Source: VRUE01 sp035997045
GTDB taxonomy: Bacteria; Actinomycetota; Thermoleophilia; Solirubrobacterales; 70-9
Length of the DNA stretch: 58,328 bases
Direction: 5' to 3'
Assembly: GCA_035997045.1 (NCBI GenBank)
Contig: DASYIY010000007.1
Coordinates: 1-58,328, forward strand
Position numbers and translations under genes: made by a program. Numbering within the stretch: the first letter of the stretch is position 1; each line of letters begins with the position of its first letter. Under the pieces are notes generated by a model that was not told the origin of the DNA, made no database searches, and saw only the letters and a list, made by a program, of their open reading frames with translations. This document shows positions 16,014 through 25,367 of this stretch, piece by piece.

Positions 16014-17470
16014 GCGGCAAGCAGCGTTCGGTCGCGGTGGTCGGCGGCGGCTTCGGCGGCGTCGGCTCCGCCGTAATGCTGCGCCGCGAGGGTTACGAGA
16101 ACGTCACGGTCTTCGAGAAGGGCGAGCGAGTCGGCGGGGTCTGGCACCACAACACCTACCCCGGCGCGGCTTGCGACATCCCGTCGCACCTCTACGAGTA
16201 CTCCTTCGCGCCAAACCGCTGGTCGCGGCGCTACGCGCCGCAGGCCGAGATCCAGGCTTACGTGGAAGGTGTCGCGGGGCGCTTCGGGGTGCTGGACAAG
16301 GTTCGCACCGGGACCGAGGTGACGAGCGCCCGCTGGCAGGAGGAGCGCGGCAGGTGGCTGCTCGAGACCAGCGCCGGCCCGCACGAAGCCGACGTCCTCG
16401 TCACCGCCTGTGGGCAGCTCTCGGTGCCGAGCACGCCCCCGATCCCGGGCCTGGAGGAGTTCGAGGGTCCGGCCTTCCACACTGCCGAGTGGCGCCACGA
16501 CGTCGACCTCGCCGGCAAGCGGGTAGCCGTGGTCGGCAGCGGCTGCAGCGCGATCCAGGTCGTGCCGGCGATCCAACCGGAAGTCGCCCAGCTCGACGTC
16601 TACCAGCGCTCGCCCGGCTGGACCCTGCCGAAGATGGACTTCGAGTATTCCGCTCGGGCGCACGCCCTCTTCCGGCGCGTCCCCGCCCTGCGTCGCCTCG
16701 ATCGTGCCTCCGTCTTCGCCTTCCAGGAGTTTGCCGCCGCGGCCCTCACCCACAAGCGCTGGTTGCTGCCGGCCCTTCGCGCCGTCGGTCGCCGTCAGAT
16801 CGACTCGGCGATCTCCAACCCCGAGCTGCGCCGCAAGGTCACCCCGAGCGACGAGTTCGGCTGCAAGCGGATCATGCTGACCGACGAGTGGTACCCGACC
16901 CTGACCGAGCCCAACGTGGAGTTGGTGGCGGAGCGGATCGAGGCGGTTGCGCCGGTGGGGATCCGCGACGCAACCGGGGTCGAGCGCCCCACCGACGCGA
17001 TCGTCCTTGCCACCGGCTTCGCCAGCCACGACTTCGTCGCGCCGATGGAGATCGCCGGCCGCGGCGGTCGCAGTCTGAGCGAGGAGTGGGGCGAGGTGGC
17101 GCGTGCCTACCTGGGGCTGAGCGTGCCGGCCTTTCCCAACATGTTCCTGCTCTACGGCCCCAACACCAATGGCGGCAGCGGCTCCGTGGTCAACACGCTC
17201 GAGTGCGGTATCGGCCACGTCCTGGCCGCCCTGGATGAGATGGAACGCGCCGGGGCGAACCGGATCGAGGTTCGGCCCGAGGCCGCCGAGGACTTCGACC
17301 GCGAGCTGCGCGCCGCCCTCGCCAAAACGGTCTGGCACAGCGGCTGCAGCAACTGGTACGTCGACGAGAACGGCAACGACCCGAGCAACTGGCCGTGGAT
17401 CTGGAGCACCTATAAGCGTCGCACCGAGCGGCTCGTGCCAGGCGCGTATGAGTTGGCGGGAGCCGGATGA
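16010..17470 (+). CDS. Flavin monooxygenase, Baeyer-Villiger type
   Basis: A 486-aa FAD/NADPH enzyme. The FAD dinucleotide fold is VVGGGFGGVGSAVMLRREG, the family fingerprint FxGxxxHxxxW appears as FEGPAFHTAEW, and the NADPH fold is VAVVGSGCSAIQVVPAI. GVWHHNTYPGAACDIPSHLYEYSF is the typical BVMO active-site segment. It should insert oxygen beside a carbonyl to give an ester or lactone. With thiolase, crotonase and thioesterase in one overlapping operon it points to breakdown of a cyclic or branched ketone, perhaps terpenoid- or steroid-like. Confidence 0.88.
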   Translation: MSGKQRSVAVVGGGFGGVGSAVMLRREGYENVTVFEKGERVGGVWHHNTYPGAACDIPSHLYEYSFAPNRWSRRYAPQAEIQAYVEGVAGRFGVLDKVRTGTEVTSARWQEERGRWLLETSAGPHEADVLVTACGQLSVPSTPPIPGLEEFEGPAFHTAEWRHDVDLAGKRVAVVGSGCSAIQVVPAIQPEVAQLDVYQRSPGWTLPKMDFEYSARAHALFRRVPALRRLDRASVFAFQEFAAAALTHKRWLLPALRAVGRRQIDSAISNPELRRKVTPSDEFGCKRIMLTDEWYPTLTEPNVELVAERIEAVAPVGIRDATGVERPTDAIVLATGFASHDFVAPMEIAGRGGRSLSEEWGEVARAYLGLSVPAFPNMFLLYGPNTNGGSGSVVNTLECGIGHVLAALDEMERAGANRIEVRPEAAEDFDRELRAALAKTVWHSGCSNWYVDENGNDPSNWPWIWSTYKRRTERLVPGAYELAGAG

Positions 17471-17925
17471 GCGACGGCGATTCCCGGATGAGCGAGGTTC
17501 TTACGCCGCAGAGCATCCGCGCCTTCATCGGCGACAGCTTCCCCGGCGACCTTGGGATCGAGCCGCTGGAGATCGAGGACTCCTTCGCCAGCGGCCGCAT
17601 CGTCGTCGACCGCCGCCACCTGCATCCCGGCGGCTACGTCCACGGCGGCGTCTGGACCGCGCTCGGCGACACGGTCGCCGCCTGGGCCACCTTCCGCAAC
17701 ATTCCCGCCGGCCACAACTTCACGACGATCGAGCTGAAGCTCAACGTCTTCTCCGCCGGCCTCCTGGACGACGAAATCGTCGCCACCGCAACGCCCCTCC
17801 ACGCGGGCAAGAGCACGGTCGTGATCGAGGTCAAGATCGAGCGGATTCGCGGCGACGAGGAGCCGCGCCTGGCCGCCAACATGATCGTCTCCCAGTTCGT
17901 CTTGCCGCCCCGCGAGGCCGCCTGA
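17467..17925 (+). CDS. PaaI-type hotdog thioesterase
   Basis: A 152-aa hotdog protein with HPGGYVHGGVWTALGDTVAAWATF, where the HGG and the following acidic residue form the active site, and FTTIELKLNVFSAGLLDDEIVATATPLHAGKSTVVIEVKI. It hydrolyses acyl-CoA thioesters. It overlaps the monooxygenase by 4 nt and closes the operon. Its last codons lie in the left arm of a long inverted repeat, and the stop TGA is the first part of the dispersed 61-bp repeat. Confidence 0.87.
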   Translation: MSDGDSRMSEVLTPQSIRAFIGDSFPGDLGIEPLEIEDSFASGRIVVDRRHLHPGGYVHGGVWTALGDTVAAWATFRNIPAGHNFTTIELKLNVFSAGLLDDEIVATATPLHAGKSTVVIEVKIERIRGDEEPRLAANMIVSQFVLPPREAA

Positions 17926-17982
17926 CCGGCGCATATCGGCGTCCTCGGTCGCGCTCCCTGCGTCCTTGATCTGCTTGGTCAG
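17922..17982. repeat. Convergent-junction repeat, copy A (61 bp)
   Basis: From CTGACCGGCGCATATCGG to TGATCTGCTTGGTCAG this segment is identical to 54951-55031 except that the other copy has 20 extra bases after position 31. The ends are inverted (CTGACC/GGTCAG). Here the inversion extends into an 18-bp perfect pair, 17910-17927 with 17977-17994. It occupies the whole junction between the convergent thioesterase and P-type ATPase genes. Confidence 0.85.
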
Positions 17983-17997
17983 GCGGCCTCGCGGAAA

Positions 17998-20406
17998 TCA
18001 GGTGTCCACGACATCGACATCGGGAGCATCCGCAGGGGTCTCCCAGCGTTCGATTTGAGGCAGTCGCCAGAGGGCGCTGGCGATCGTCAGGCCTACGGCC
18101 GCAGCGAACAGCGCCAGAAACCACTGGGTGGCGCTGAGCAGGACCATTTCGAAGAAGTCGCGGACCGGGGCGGCGGCGAGGATCAGCGCGTAGAGGGCGC
18201 CGAGGCCAGCGACGAGGGCCAGCATGTAGCTCTGGATCGCGATGTGCTCGCGACCGGGCCCGCGCTCGAGCAGCAGCACGAAGCTGAGCCCGAGCACGAT
18301 CAGGGTCGTTGTTGCGGCGGTGCGGCCGGCTTCGAGGCTGCCGCCGAAGACCGTGTCGACGAGGAAGAAAGAGAGGATCGAGCCGAGCGCCGTCGCCAGC
18401 CCCGCCGGCAGGGCAAAGGCGAAGAGGGCGCGCAGTAGGCGGCCGCGGTAGAGCGGGCCGTCGGAGGGCGCCAGCGCCAAGACGAAGGAGGGGATGCCGA
18501 TCGTCAGGAAGGCGGCCAGGGTCAGGTGCCGGGGCAGGAAAGGGAAGGCGAAGCCGGGGATCGCGACGAGAACGATCAGCGCTGCCGCGTAGACCGTCTT
18601 GGTCATGTAGAGCCGGCCGAGGCGGTGAATGTTGCGGGCGATCCGCCGCCCCTCGCCGACCGCCTGCGGCAGGCGGGCGAATTCGTCTTTGAGCAGGACG
18701 ACGTCGGCGACGCCCTTGGTCACCTGCGCGCCCGAGCCCATTGCCACCGCCATCCGCGCCCGCTTCAGCGCCGGCACGTCGTTGACCCCGTCGCCGATCA
18801 TCGCCGCGTAGCGCCCGGAAGCAGCAAGCGCCGAGACCAGGTCGCGCTTCTGCTCGGGCTTGATCCGGCAGAAGACGGTGTTGGCCAGCGCCGCCTTTGC
18901 CAGTCCTTCGGCGTCCTCGGGCAGTTCGGAGCCCTCGATCGTGCCGGCGTCCTGCGGTATTCCGACCGCGCTGGCGACCGCGGTCACCGTCGCTCGCGCG
19001 TCGCCGGAGATCAGCTTCAGGTCGACGTCCTGCTCGCGCATGAATGCGACGGTTTCGGCGGCGTCGGGACGCAGCGTCTCCTCCAGCACCACCAGCGCCA
19101 CCGGCTCCAACCGCGGCGCCGGTTCCCCGCCGGGATCGGCCGGCAGCGGCTGGCTGCTTTCGCCGAAGGCGACGACGCGCCGCCCGGCCGCGGTCTCCCG
19201 CTCGAGCACGCGGGCGAGGCCGGGGGGGAGCGAAAGCGCTCCCGCCTCGCCGAGCACGTCGGGCGCCCCGAGAACGTAGGAGGTCGAGCCGATTCGCAGG
19301 CCGCTCCACTTCCACTCGGAGGAGAACGGAACCTCGCCCCCGACCTTCGCCGTTTCGCCGGGGAAGCGCTCGGCGATCGCCTCGAGCGTGCGGTTGCGAT
19401 CCCCCGCGCTCGCCGCGAATCTGCCCAGCGCCGCGTGAGCGGCGGACTGGTCGACCCCCTCGGCGACCTCGGCGCCGATCAGCCGCAGCTCGCCGTCGGT
19501 CAGCGTGCCGGTCTTGTCGACGCAGATCGTGTCGACCGCGGCGAGGCTCTCGGTGGCGCTCATCTGCTGCACCAGCGTGTCTTTTTTCGCCAGCCGCACG
19601 GCGGCGACGGCGAAGGTGACGCTCATCAGCAGGACCAGGCCCTCGGGGATCAGGGTCACCAGGCCCGCGGTGGCGGTCTGGGCCGCCTCGTCGATCCCGG
19701 TGTTGCGCAGCTTCAGGGTGAGGATCAGCAGCAGTGCTAGCGGCACCATCGCGTAGACGCAGGCGACGATCACGCGGTTGACCTCCTCCTGCAGCGGCGA
19801 GGGCGGGTGGCGGAAGGTGCGCGCCTCGCCGGCCAGCCGCCCGGCGTAGCTCTGCTCGCGCACCGCGGATGCCGTGTAGTAGCCGGAGCCGCTGATGCAG
19901 AAGGAGCCCGAGAGCGCCTGGTCGCCGCGGTCCTTACGCACGCCGTCGGCCTCGCCGGTCAGCATCGACTCGTCGAGGGTCATCCCGCGACTGCGGATCA
20001 CCTCGCCGTCGGCGACCAGCTGGTCGCCGGGCCCGACCGCGATTACGTCGCCGGGGACGACTTCCTCGGCGAGCAGGTCGGCGACGGCGCCGTCGCGGAG
20101 CGCCTTGGCCCGGGGCGCGACCAGAACCGCCAGCTCGTCGAGGGTGCGCTTGGCTTTCAGCTCCTGGCGGATGCCGATGTAGGAGTTGATCACCGCGATC
20201 AGTCCGAAAATCGAGTCGGCGTAGAGGCCCAGCCCGAGGTCGAGGACGAAGAAGGCGCCGATGATCGCGTTGAAGAGCGTGAAGACGTTGCCGGCGACGA
20301 TGCTGGAGGTCGAGCGCGAGGAGTCTTCCGCCGGCGGGCCGAGCTCGCGCAGGCGCTTTGCCGCCGTGGCACTGGAGAGGCCCTGCTCGATCGCCGCGTC
20401 CGTCAT
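17998..20406 (-). CDS. P-type cation ATPase (CtpE/P2-like)
   Basis: An 802-aa transporter. Visible are the actuator loop SMLTGEADGVRKD, the membrane motif TLIPEGLVLLMSVTFAVAAVRLAKK, the phosphorylation site CVDKTGTLTDGE, and the hinge MIGDGVNDVPALKRARMAVAMGSG. The PEGL motif and overall layout resemble mycobacterial CtpE, a calcium-linked pump, more than heavy-metal ATPases; there is no N-terminal CxxC metal domain. About ten membrane spans are expected. The ATG at 20406 is 29 bp from the divergent LLM gene. Confidence 0.88.
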   Translation of the reverse strand: MTDAAIEQGLSSATAAKRLRELGPPAEDSSRSTSSIVAGNVFTLFNAIIGAFFVLDLGLGLYADSIFGLIAVINSYIGIRQELKAKRTLDELAVLVAPRAKALRDGAVADLLAEEVVPGDVIAVGPGDQLVADGEVIRSRGMTLDESMLTGEADGVRKDRGDQALSGSFCISGSGYYTASAVREQSYAGRLAGEARTFRHPPSPLQEEVNRVIVACVYAMVPLALLLILTLKLRNTGIDEAAQTATAGLVTLIPEGLVLLMSVTFAVAAVRLAKKDTLVQQMSATESLAAVDTICVDKTGTLTDGELRLIGAEVAEGVDQSAAHAALGRFAASAGDRNRTLEAIAERFPGETAKVGGEVPFSSEWKWSGLRIGSTSYVLGAPDVLGEAGALSLPPGLARVLERETAAGRRVVAFGESSQPLPADPGGEPAPRLEPVALVVLEETLRPDAAETVAFMREQDVDLKLISGDARATVTAVASAVGIPQDAGTIEGSELPEDAEGLAKAALANTVFCRIKPEQKRDLVSALAASGRYAAMIGDGVNDVPALKRARMAVAMGSGAQVTKGVADVVLLKDEFARLPQAVGEGRRIARNIHRLGRLYMTKTVYAAALIVLVAIPGFAFPFLPRHLTLAAFLTIGIPSFVLALAPSDGPLYRGRLLRALFAFALPAGLATALGSILSFFLVDTVFGGSLEAGRTAATTTLIVLGLSFVLLLERGPGREHIAIQSYMLALVAGLGALYALILAAAPVRDFFEMVLLSATQWFLALFAAAVGLTIASALWRLPQIERWETPADAPDVDVVDT

Positions 20407-20435
20407 TGCCGCCTATTCAATAGGGTGAGCACCGG

Positions 20436-21482
20436 ATGGCTTTGAAGCTCGGACTCAACCTCGGCTACTGGAGCATCGGCCCGGCCGGCGAGGACGCTCT
20501 TGAGGTAGTGCTTGCCGCCGAGGCGGCCGGCTTCGAGTCGGTCTGGGCGGCCGAGTCCTACGGCTCCGACGTGGTCAGCGTGCTCGCCTGGCTGGCGCCG
20601 CAGACGACGACGATCAACCTTGGCGCCGCGATCATGCAGGTCCCGGCCCGCCCGCCCGCGGCCGCGGCGATGGCCGGGGCGACGATCGACAAGCTCTCCG
20701 GCGGCCGCTTCCTCTTCGGCTTCGGCCCCTCCGGCCCGCAGGTCTCCGAGGGCTGGTACGGCGTCCCGTACTCCAAGCCCTGGGGACGGACCCGCGAGTA
20801 CATCGAAGTCGTGCGCGAGATCGTCGCCCGCGAGCACAAGGTCGATCACCAGGGCGAGCATTACCAAGTGCCTCTACCCGGGGGCGAGGGAAAGCCACTG
20901 AAGCTCAACTTCCACCCCGAGCGCAACCAGATCCCCGTCTTCGTCGGCGCGATCGGGCGCAAGTCGGTCGAGATGGCGGCTGAGATCGCCGACGGTTGGA
21001 TCCCGATCTTCTTCAGCGTCGACGCCTTCGAGCAGACCTGGGGCGAGCACCTGGAGGCGGGTTTTGCCAAGGGCGAACGGCAGCGCTCCGACCTCGAGGT
21101 ATCGCCCTCGTTGTCGGTCGCGATCGACGGCGACCTCGAGGCGGCGAAGAGCGTGGTCAAGGCGGGGCTGGTCCTCTACTTCGGCGGCATGGGCAGCCGC
21201 AAAACCAACTTCTACGTCGACCTTGCCCACCGCTTCGGCTTCGGCGATGTCGCCGACGATGTCCAGAAGCGCTTCCAGGACGGCGATCGCGCCGGCGCCT
21301 TCGAGGCGGTGCCGGACGAGGTCGTCGAGGCGACCTCGCTGGTCGGCACCGAGGCCGAAGTGGCCGAGCGGGTCGAGCGCTTCCGCGGCGCCGGCATCGA
21401 CCGCTTGATCGTCTCCCCAGTCCATGCCGAGAAGGCCGAGCAACTCCATACCTTGCAGCGCCTTGCGGCGCTCATCGCGTAG
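20436..21482 (+). CDS. LLM-class (F420-type) flavin oxidoreductase
   Basis: A 348-aa TIM-barrel protein of the luciferase-like monooxygenase family. It starts ALKLGLNLGYWS, with AEAAGFESVWAAESYGSDVVSVLAWLA, GAAIMQVPARPPAAAAM, LSGGRFLFGFGPSGPQV and GAIGRKSVEMAAEIADGWIP. These are the features of the F420-dependent subgroup common in actinobacteria. The substrate is unknown. It is followed 18 nt later by the transhydrogenase genes, so cotranscription is possible. Confidence 0.87.
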   Translation: MALKLGLNLGYWSIGPAGEDALEVVLAAEAAGFESVWAAESYGSDVVSVLAWLAPQTTTINLGAAIMQVPARPPAAAAMAGATIDKLSGGRFLFGFGPSGPQVSEGWYGVPYSKPWGRTREYIEVVREIVAREHKVDHQGEHYQVPLPGGEGKPLKLNFHPERNQIPVFVGAIGRKSVEMAAEIADGWIPIFFSVDAFEQTWGEHLEAGFAKGERQRSDLEVSPSLSVAIDGDLEAAKSVVKAGLVLYFGGMGSRKTNFYVDLAHRFGFGDVADDVQKRFQDGDRAGAFEAVPDEVVEATSLVGTEAEVAERVERFRGAGIDRLIVSPVHAEKAEQLHTLQRLAALIA

Positions 21483-21500
21483 TCTCCGCCGCCGCGTCTT

Positions 21501-22619
21501 ATGAAGATCGGAGTGCCGAAAGAGACCGCCGATGGGGAGCGCCGGGTCGCGCTGGTCCCTGACGTGGTCAAGTCCCTCGCCGCCAACGAGAAGGTCTCGG
21601 TCCTGGTCGAGTCCGGCGCCGGCGAGGCAGCCGGTCATCCCGACTCCCAGTACAGCGAGGCCGGTGCCGAAGTCGTCGAGGGCGAGGTTACGTGGGGCGC
21701 CGACGTGGTTCTTCGCGTCGCCGCCCCCTCCGCCGCCGAGATCGGTCGCCTCAACTCAAACCAACTACTGATCGGCCACCTCTCGCCGTGGACTGCGGCC
21801 GAGACCAATAAGGCTCTGGCTGCGGCCGGCGTCACCAGCTTCGCGATGGAGGCGATCCCGCGCACGACCCGCGCTCAGGCGATGGACGCCCTTTCCTCGC
21901 AGGCCGCCGCCGCGGGTTACGCGGCCAGCCTGATCGCCGCCCGCGAGTCGGGCCGCTTCTACGGGATGATGACCACCGCCGCCGGCACCGTTCCGCCGGC
22001 CAAGGTTCTCGTCCTCGGCGCCGGCGTCGCCGGCCTGCAGGCCGTCGCCACCGCCAAGCGGCTGGGCGCGATCGTCACCGGTTTCGACATCCGCCGCGCC
22101 GCCTGGGAGCAGATCGCCTCGCTCGGCGGCCGGCCGCTGGAACTCGACTTCATCCCCGACGCCGAGGGCGAGGGCGGCTATGCCCGTCCGCTCACCGATG
22201 AGGAGAACGCGCTGGTGCGCGACGCGCTCGGCGAGAACGCCGCCAAACAGGACGTGATCGTCACCACCGCCGCGATCCCAGGCCGCCCGGCACCGCTGCT
22301 GATCACCGCCGACGCGGTGCGCGGGATGGCGCCCGGCTCGGTGATCGTCGACCTCGCCGCCGAGACCGGCGGCAACTGCGAGCTCACCGAGGCCGGGCAG
22401 ACGGTGGTCGAGAACGGCGTCAAGGTGATCGGCCCGCGCAACCTGGCCAGCGAGATGCCGCGGCCCGCGTCGCAGCTCTACGCCAAGAACCTGGAGAACC
22501 TGCTCGGGCTGCTGATCGCCGAGGAGGGCACGCTCAAGGTCGACTTCGAGGACGACATCGTCGCCGCCGCCTGCATCACCCACGGTGGCGAGATTCGCAA
22601 CGAGAGGGCGGCTAAATGA
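21501..22619 (+). CDS. pntAA: Proton-translocating NAD(P) transhydrogenase, alpha subunit 1 (domain I)
   Basis: A 372-aa soluble NAD(H)-binding subunit: KIGVPKETADGERRVALVPD, the interdomain segment AMEAIPRTTRAQAMDALSSQA, and the nucleotide fold VLVLGAGVAGLQAVATAKRLGA followed by TGFDIRR. The related alanine dehydrogenase family shares the fold, but the two following genes settle the identity. It transfers hydride between NADH and NADP in the membrane complex. It overlaps pntAB by 4 nt. Confidence 0.94.
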   Translation: MKIGVPKETADGERRVALVPDVVKSLAANEKVSVLVESGAGEAAGHPDSQYSEAGAEVVEGEVTWGADVVLRVAAPSAAEIGRLNSNQLLIGHLSPWTAAETNKALAAAGVTSFAMEAIPRTTRAQAMDALSSQAAAAGYAASLIAARESGRFYGMMTTAAGTVPPAKVLVLGAGVAGLQAVATAKRLGAIVTGFDIRRAAWEQIASLGGRPLELDFIPDAEGEGGYARPLTDEENALVRDALGENAAKQDVIVTTAAIPGRPAPLLITADAVRGMAPGSVIVDLAAETGGNCELTEAGQTVVENGVKVIGPRNLASEMPRPASQLYAKNLENLLGLLIAEEGTLKVDFEDDIVAAACITHGGEIRNERAAK

Positions 22620-22939
22620 GCTTGATGACCGAGATCACGATCTTCGTGCTCGCCGCCTTCGTCGGTTTCGAGGTGATCTCGAAGGTGCCGACCACCCTGC
22701 ACACGCCGCTGATGTCGCAGACCAACGCGATCCACGGCATCGTCATGCTCGGCGGACTGATCGTCGTCGGCTACGCCAACGACCCGCTCGAGTACGTGAT
22801 CGGCACGATCGCGATCGCCTTCGGCGCGATCAACATCGTCGGCGGCTTCATGGTCACCGACCGCATGCTCGGCATGTTCTCGAAAAAGCCGAAACCCAAG
22901 GCCGAGGCTGCTGACGGCAAAGGTGGAGGCGGCAAATGA
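22616..22939 (+). CDS. pntAB: NAD(P) transhydrogenase, alpha subunit 2 (membrane part)
   Basis: A 107-aa protein with three predicted spans (ITIFVLAAFVGFEVISKVPTTLHTPLMSQTNAIHGIVMLGG, then YVIGTIAIAFGAINIVGGFMVTDRML) and a basic Lys/Gly-rich tail. TPLMSGTNAIHGI-like sequence is the hallmark of this subunit; here it reads TPLMSQTNAIHGI. It overlaps both neighbours by 4 nt. The split of alpha into two chains is the usual arrangement outside enterobacteria. Confidence 0.94.
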   Translation: MSLMTEITIFVLAAFVGFEVISKVPTTLHTPLMSQTNAIHGIVMLGGLIVVGYANDPLEYVIGTIAIAFGAINIVGGFMVTDRMLGMFSKKPKPKAEAADGKGGGGK

Positions 22940-24354
22940 TCGCCGAGGCCGTGCTCAAGCCGGGCGGCGACGCAGCCACCGCGCTCTACATCGTCGCCTT
23001 CTCGCTCTTCATCCTCGGCGTCAAACGTGGCACCCACCCGACCACGGCCAAGCAGGGCAACATGGTCGCCGCCGTCGGCATGGCGGTTGCCGTGGTCACC
23101 ACCCTGCTGCTCGATGGGATCGGTAACTGGGGCCTAATCGCGCTCGGTCTCGGCATCGGCACCGCCGTCGGCGTGATCGCCTCGGTCCGCGTGAAGATGA
23201 CCGAGATGCCGCAGATGGTGGCGCTGTACAACGGCGTCGGTGGCGGCGCGGTGGCGCTGATTGCCTGGTCGGAGATCCGCCACGGGATCTCACTCGGCGA
23301 GACGATCCCGCTCGATACGTTGATTCCGGTTCTCTTCGCCGCCGTCGTCGGCTCGGTCTCCTTCTGGGGCTCGAACATCGCCTTCGCCAAGCTCCAGGAC
23401 CTGATCCCGACCAAGCCGCTCTCGGTGCCCGGCCAACAGGTGATCAACGCTCTGCTACTGATCGGCATCCTCGCCGCTTGCGTCGACATTGCCGCCAACA
23501 ACAGCGATCCCTCACAGGCGATCTTCATCGGCATCCTGCTTGCCGCAGCGTTGCTCGGCAACCTCGTCGTGCTGCCGATCGGCGGCGCCGACATGCCGGT
23601 CGTGATCTCGATGCTCAACGCTTTTACCGGCCTCTCCGCCGCCGCGGCCGGCTTCGCCCTCGACAACGTTGCCTTGATCGTCGCCGGCACCCTGGTCGGT
23701 TCCTCGGGAACGATCCTGACGATGGAGATGGCGACCGCGATGAATCGCTCCGTCGCCAATGTGCTCTTCGCCGGCTTTGGCGGCGCCCCATCCGGCGGGG
23801 CCGCCGGCAGTACCGAGGAACGTCCCCACGTCTCGATCGGCGCTCAGGACGCGGCGATCAAGCTCGCCTACGCCGACTCGGTCGTGATCGTGCCCGGCTA
23901 CGGCCTCGCCGTCGCCCAGGCCCAGCACGCGATCAAGGAGGTCGGCGACGAGCTGGAAAAGCGCGGCGTCACCGTCAACTACGCGATCCATCCCGTTGCG
24001 GGCCGCATGCCGGGCCACATGAACGTGCTGCTGGCCGAGGCCGACGTGCCCTACGAGCAGCTCAAGGAGATGGAGGAGATCAACCCCGAGATGCCGCGTA
24101 CCGATGTCGCGGTCGTGGTCGGCGCCAACGACGTCACCAATCCGGCGGCCAAGAACGACCCCGACAGCCCGATCGCCGGGATGCCGATCATCGAGGTCGA
24201 CCAGGCCCAGCAGGTGATCGTGATCAAGCGCTCGCTCAGCCCCGGCTTCGCCGGCATCGACAACGACCTCTTCTACGAGCCAAATACCTCGATGCTCTTC
24301 GACGATGCGAAGAAGGCCGCCGCCGACATCGCCGCGGAGATCCAGAACCTCTAG
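22936..24354 (+). CDS. pntB: NAD(P) transhydrogenase, beta subunit
   Basis: A 472-aa protein with about nine membrane spans, then an NADP-binding domain: VVIVPGYGLAVAQAQHAIKEV, HPVAGRMPGHMNVLLAEADVPYEQL, VGANDVTNPAA and KRSLSPGFAGIDNDLFY. This domain exchanges hydride with the alpha subunit using the proton gradient, giving NADPH. NADPH made here could supply the monooxygenase, acyl and F420-linked enzymes nearby, although that link is only inference. Confidence 0.95.
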   Translation: MIAEAVLKPGGDAATALYIVAFSLFILGVKRGTHPTTAKQGNMVAAVGMAVAVVTTLLLDGIGNWGLIALGLGIGTAVGVIASVRVKMTEMPQMVALYNGVGGGAVALIAWSEIRHGISLGETIPLDTLIPVLFAAVVGSVSFWGSNIAFAKLQDLIPTKPLSVPGQQVINALLLIGILAACVDIAANNSDPSQAIFIGILLAAALLGNLVVLPIGGADMPVVISMLNAFTGLSAAAAGFALDNVALIVAGTLVGSSGTILTMEMATAMNRSVANVLFAGFGGAPSGGAAGSTEERPHVSIGAQDAAIKLAYADSVVIVPGYGLAVAQAQHAIKEVGDELEKRGVTVNYAIHPVAGRMPGHMNVLLAEADVPYEQLKEMEEINPEMPRTDVAVVVGANDVTNPAAKNDPDSPIAGMPIIEVDQAQQVIVIKRSLSPGFAGIDNDLFYEPNTSMLFDDAKKAAADIAAEIQNL

Positions 24355-24421
24355 CGCCCCTCGCGCGCCTTTCGGCGCAGCTGACACACACGGGTAGAAG
24401 TGGCACTCCTAGCGTCGTCTC

Positions 24422-25348
24422 ATGCGAGACGAGCAGGGCCAGTCGACGGTGGAGTGGGTAGGGCTGCTCCTGTTCGTCTCGTTGCTTCTCGCCGTCCTGA
24501 TGGCGACAGGGGTGCGCATTCCCGGCACCGCGCTGGCTCGGGCGATCGCCTCGAGGATCTTCTGCGCTGCCTCGCTGGCGGACAGCTGCGGCGGTGACGA
24601 ACCGACCCTGATCGCGGCTTACGGGACCGAAGTCGGCAAGCTGGTTCGCGAGCACATGCCCTCGTTGCTCTTCGAGCGGGGCTCGCGCGCGGTGCCGGTC
24701 GACTTCCGCCGCTGTCGCATCGCTTCCTGCGGCGACGCGCCAGAACACGGCTATGTGCGGCGCACCGATGAGGGTCTGCCGGTCTCCGCCTTCGTCCACG
24801 TCGTCGATTGCCGGGCGGATGCGGCAGAGGCTTCCGAAGCCGAAGGTGCGAATTGCTCTGGCGAGCGCGCTGGAGACCTCTACATCCAGTACTGGACCTA
24901 CTACGCGGACTCGGCGACGCTGCGAAGCGTTCCCGTCGTCGGCGAAGAGGGTTACCACCCAGACGACTGGGAGGGAGTGCAAATTCGCATCCGGCCCGAC
25001 GGCGTCGTCGACGAGCGCGCTTCCTCGCACGACGGTTACAACTACGACGAGGGCACGGCCAATTGGGGCTCGGACGTCGGCATCGGAGCGCTCAGAGGCC
25101 TTGCCGAAGCCGCCGGCATCCGGCCTGTCGACGGCTGGGGCCCTGAGACGCGGCTCCTCTTCGTCTCCGGCGGCAGCCACGCCGGCAACGCCTTCGACGT
25201 CCGCGACATCGAGCGCCTAACCCTCGGCAGCCGCGTTCGTTTGATCCCCCTTGAGCCGATAGTCGATAGCAGCGGCGCCAGCTTTGCGGTCAACCCGCCC
25301 TGGCGCAAGAAAGTCTGGCGCGATCCCGAGGCCGAAGGCACCGGTTGA
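24422..25348 (+). CDS. Surface or secreted protein with TadE/Flp-like N-terminus and DWEG-motif domain
   Basis: A 308-aa protein. The first residues, MRDEQGQSTVEWVGLLLFVSLLLAVLM, look like a class III prepilin leader: a short charged part, Gly, then a hydrophobic helix with Glu at about +5. After this come roughly 270 residues with several Cys. A C-terminal region includes LYIQYWTYYADSATLR and GYHPDDWEGVQIRIRPDG, recalling the YW...H..DWE pattern of Vps62/DUF946-like proteins. I do not recognise the full-length family. Nearest pilus genes are 10 kb away. It ends in front of a hairpin that separates it from the convergent SDR gene. Confidence 0.65.
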   Translation: MRDEQGQSTVEWVGLLLFVSLLLAVLMATGVRIPGTALARAIASRIFCAASLADSCGGDEPTLIAAYGTEVGKLVREHMPSLLFERGSRAVPVDFRRCRIASCGDAPEHGYVRRTDEGLPVSAFVHVVDCRADAAEASEAEGANCSGERAGDLYIQYWTYYADSATLRSVPVVGEEGYHPDDWEGVQIRIRPDGVVDERASSHDGYNYDEGTANWGSDVGIGALRGLAEAAGIRPVDGWGPETRLLFVSGGSHAGNAFDVRDIERLTLGSRVRLIPLEPIVDSSGASFAVNPPWRKKVWRDPEAEGTG

Positions 25349-25367
25349 CTTCACCGACGACGAAACG

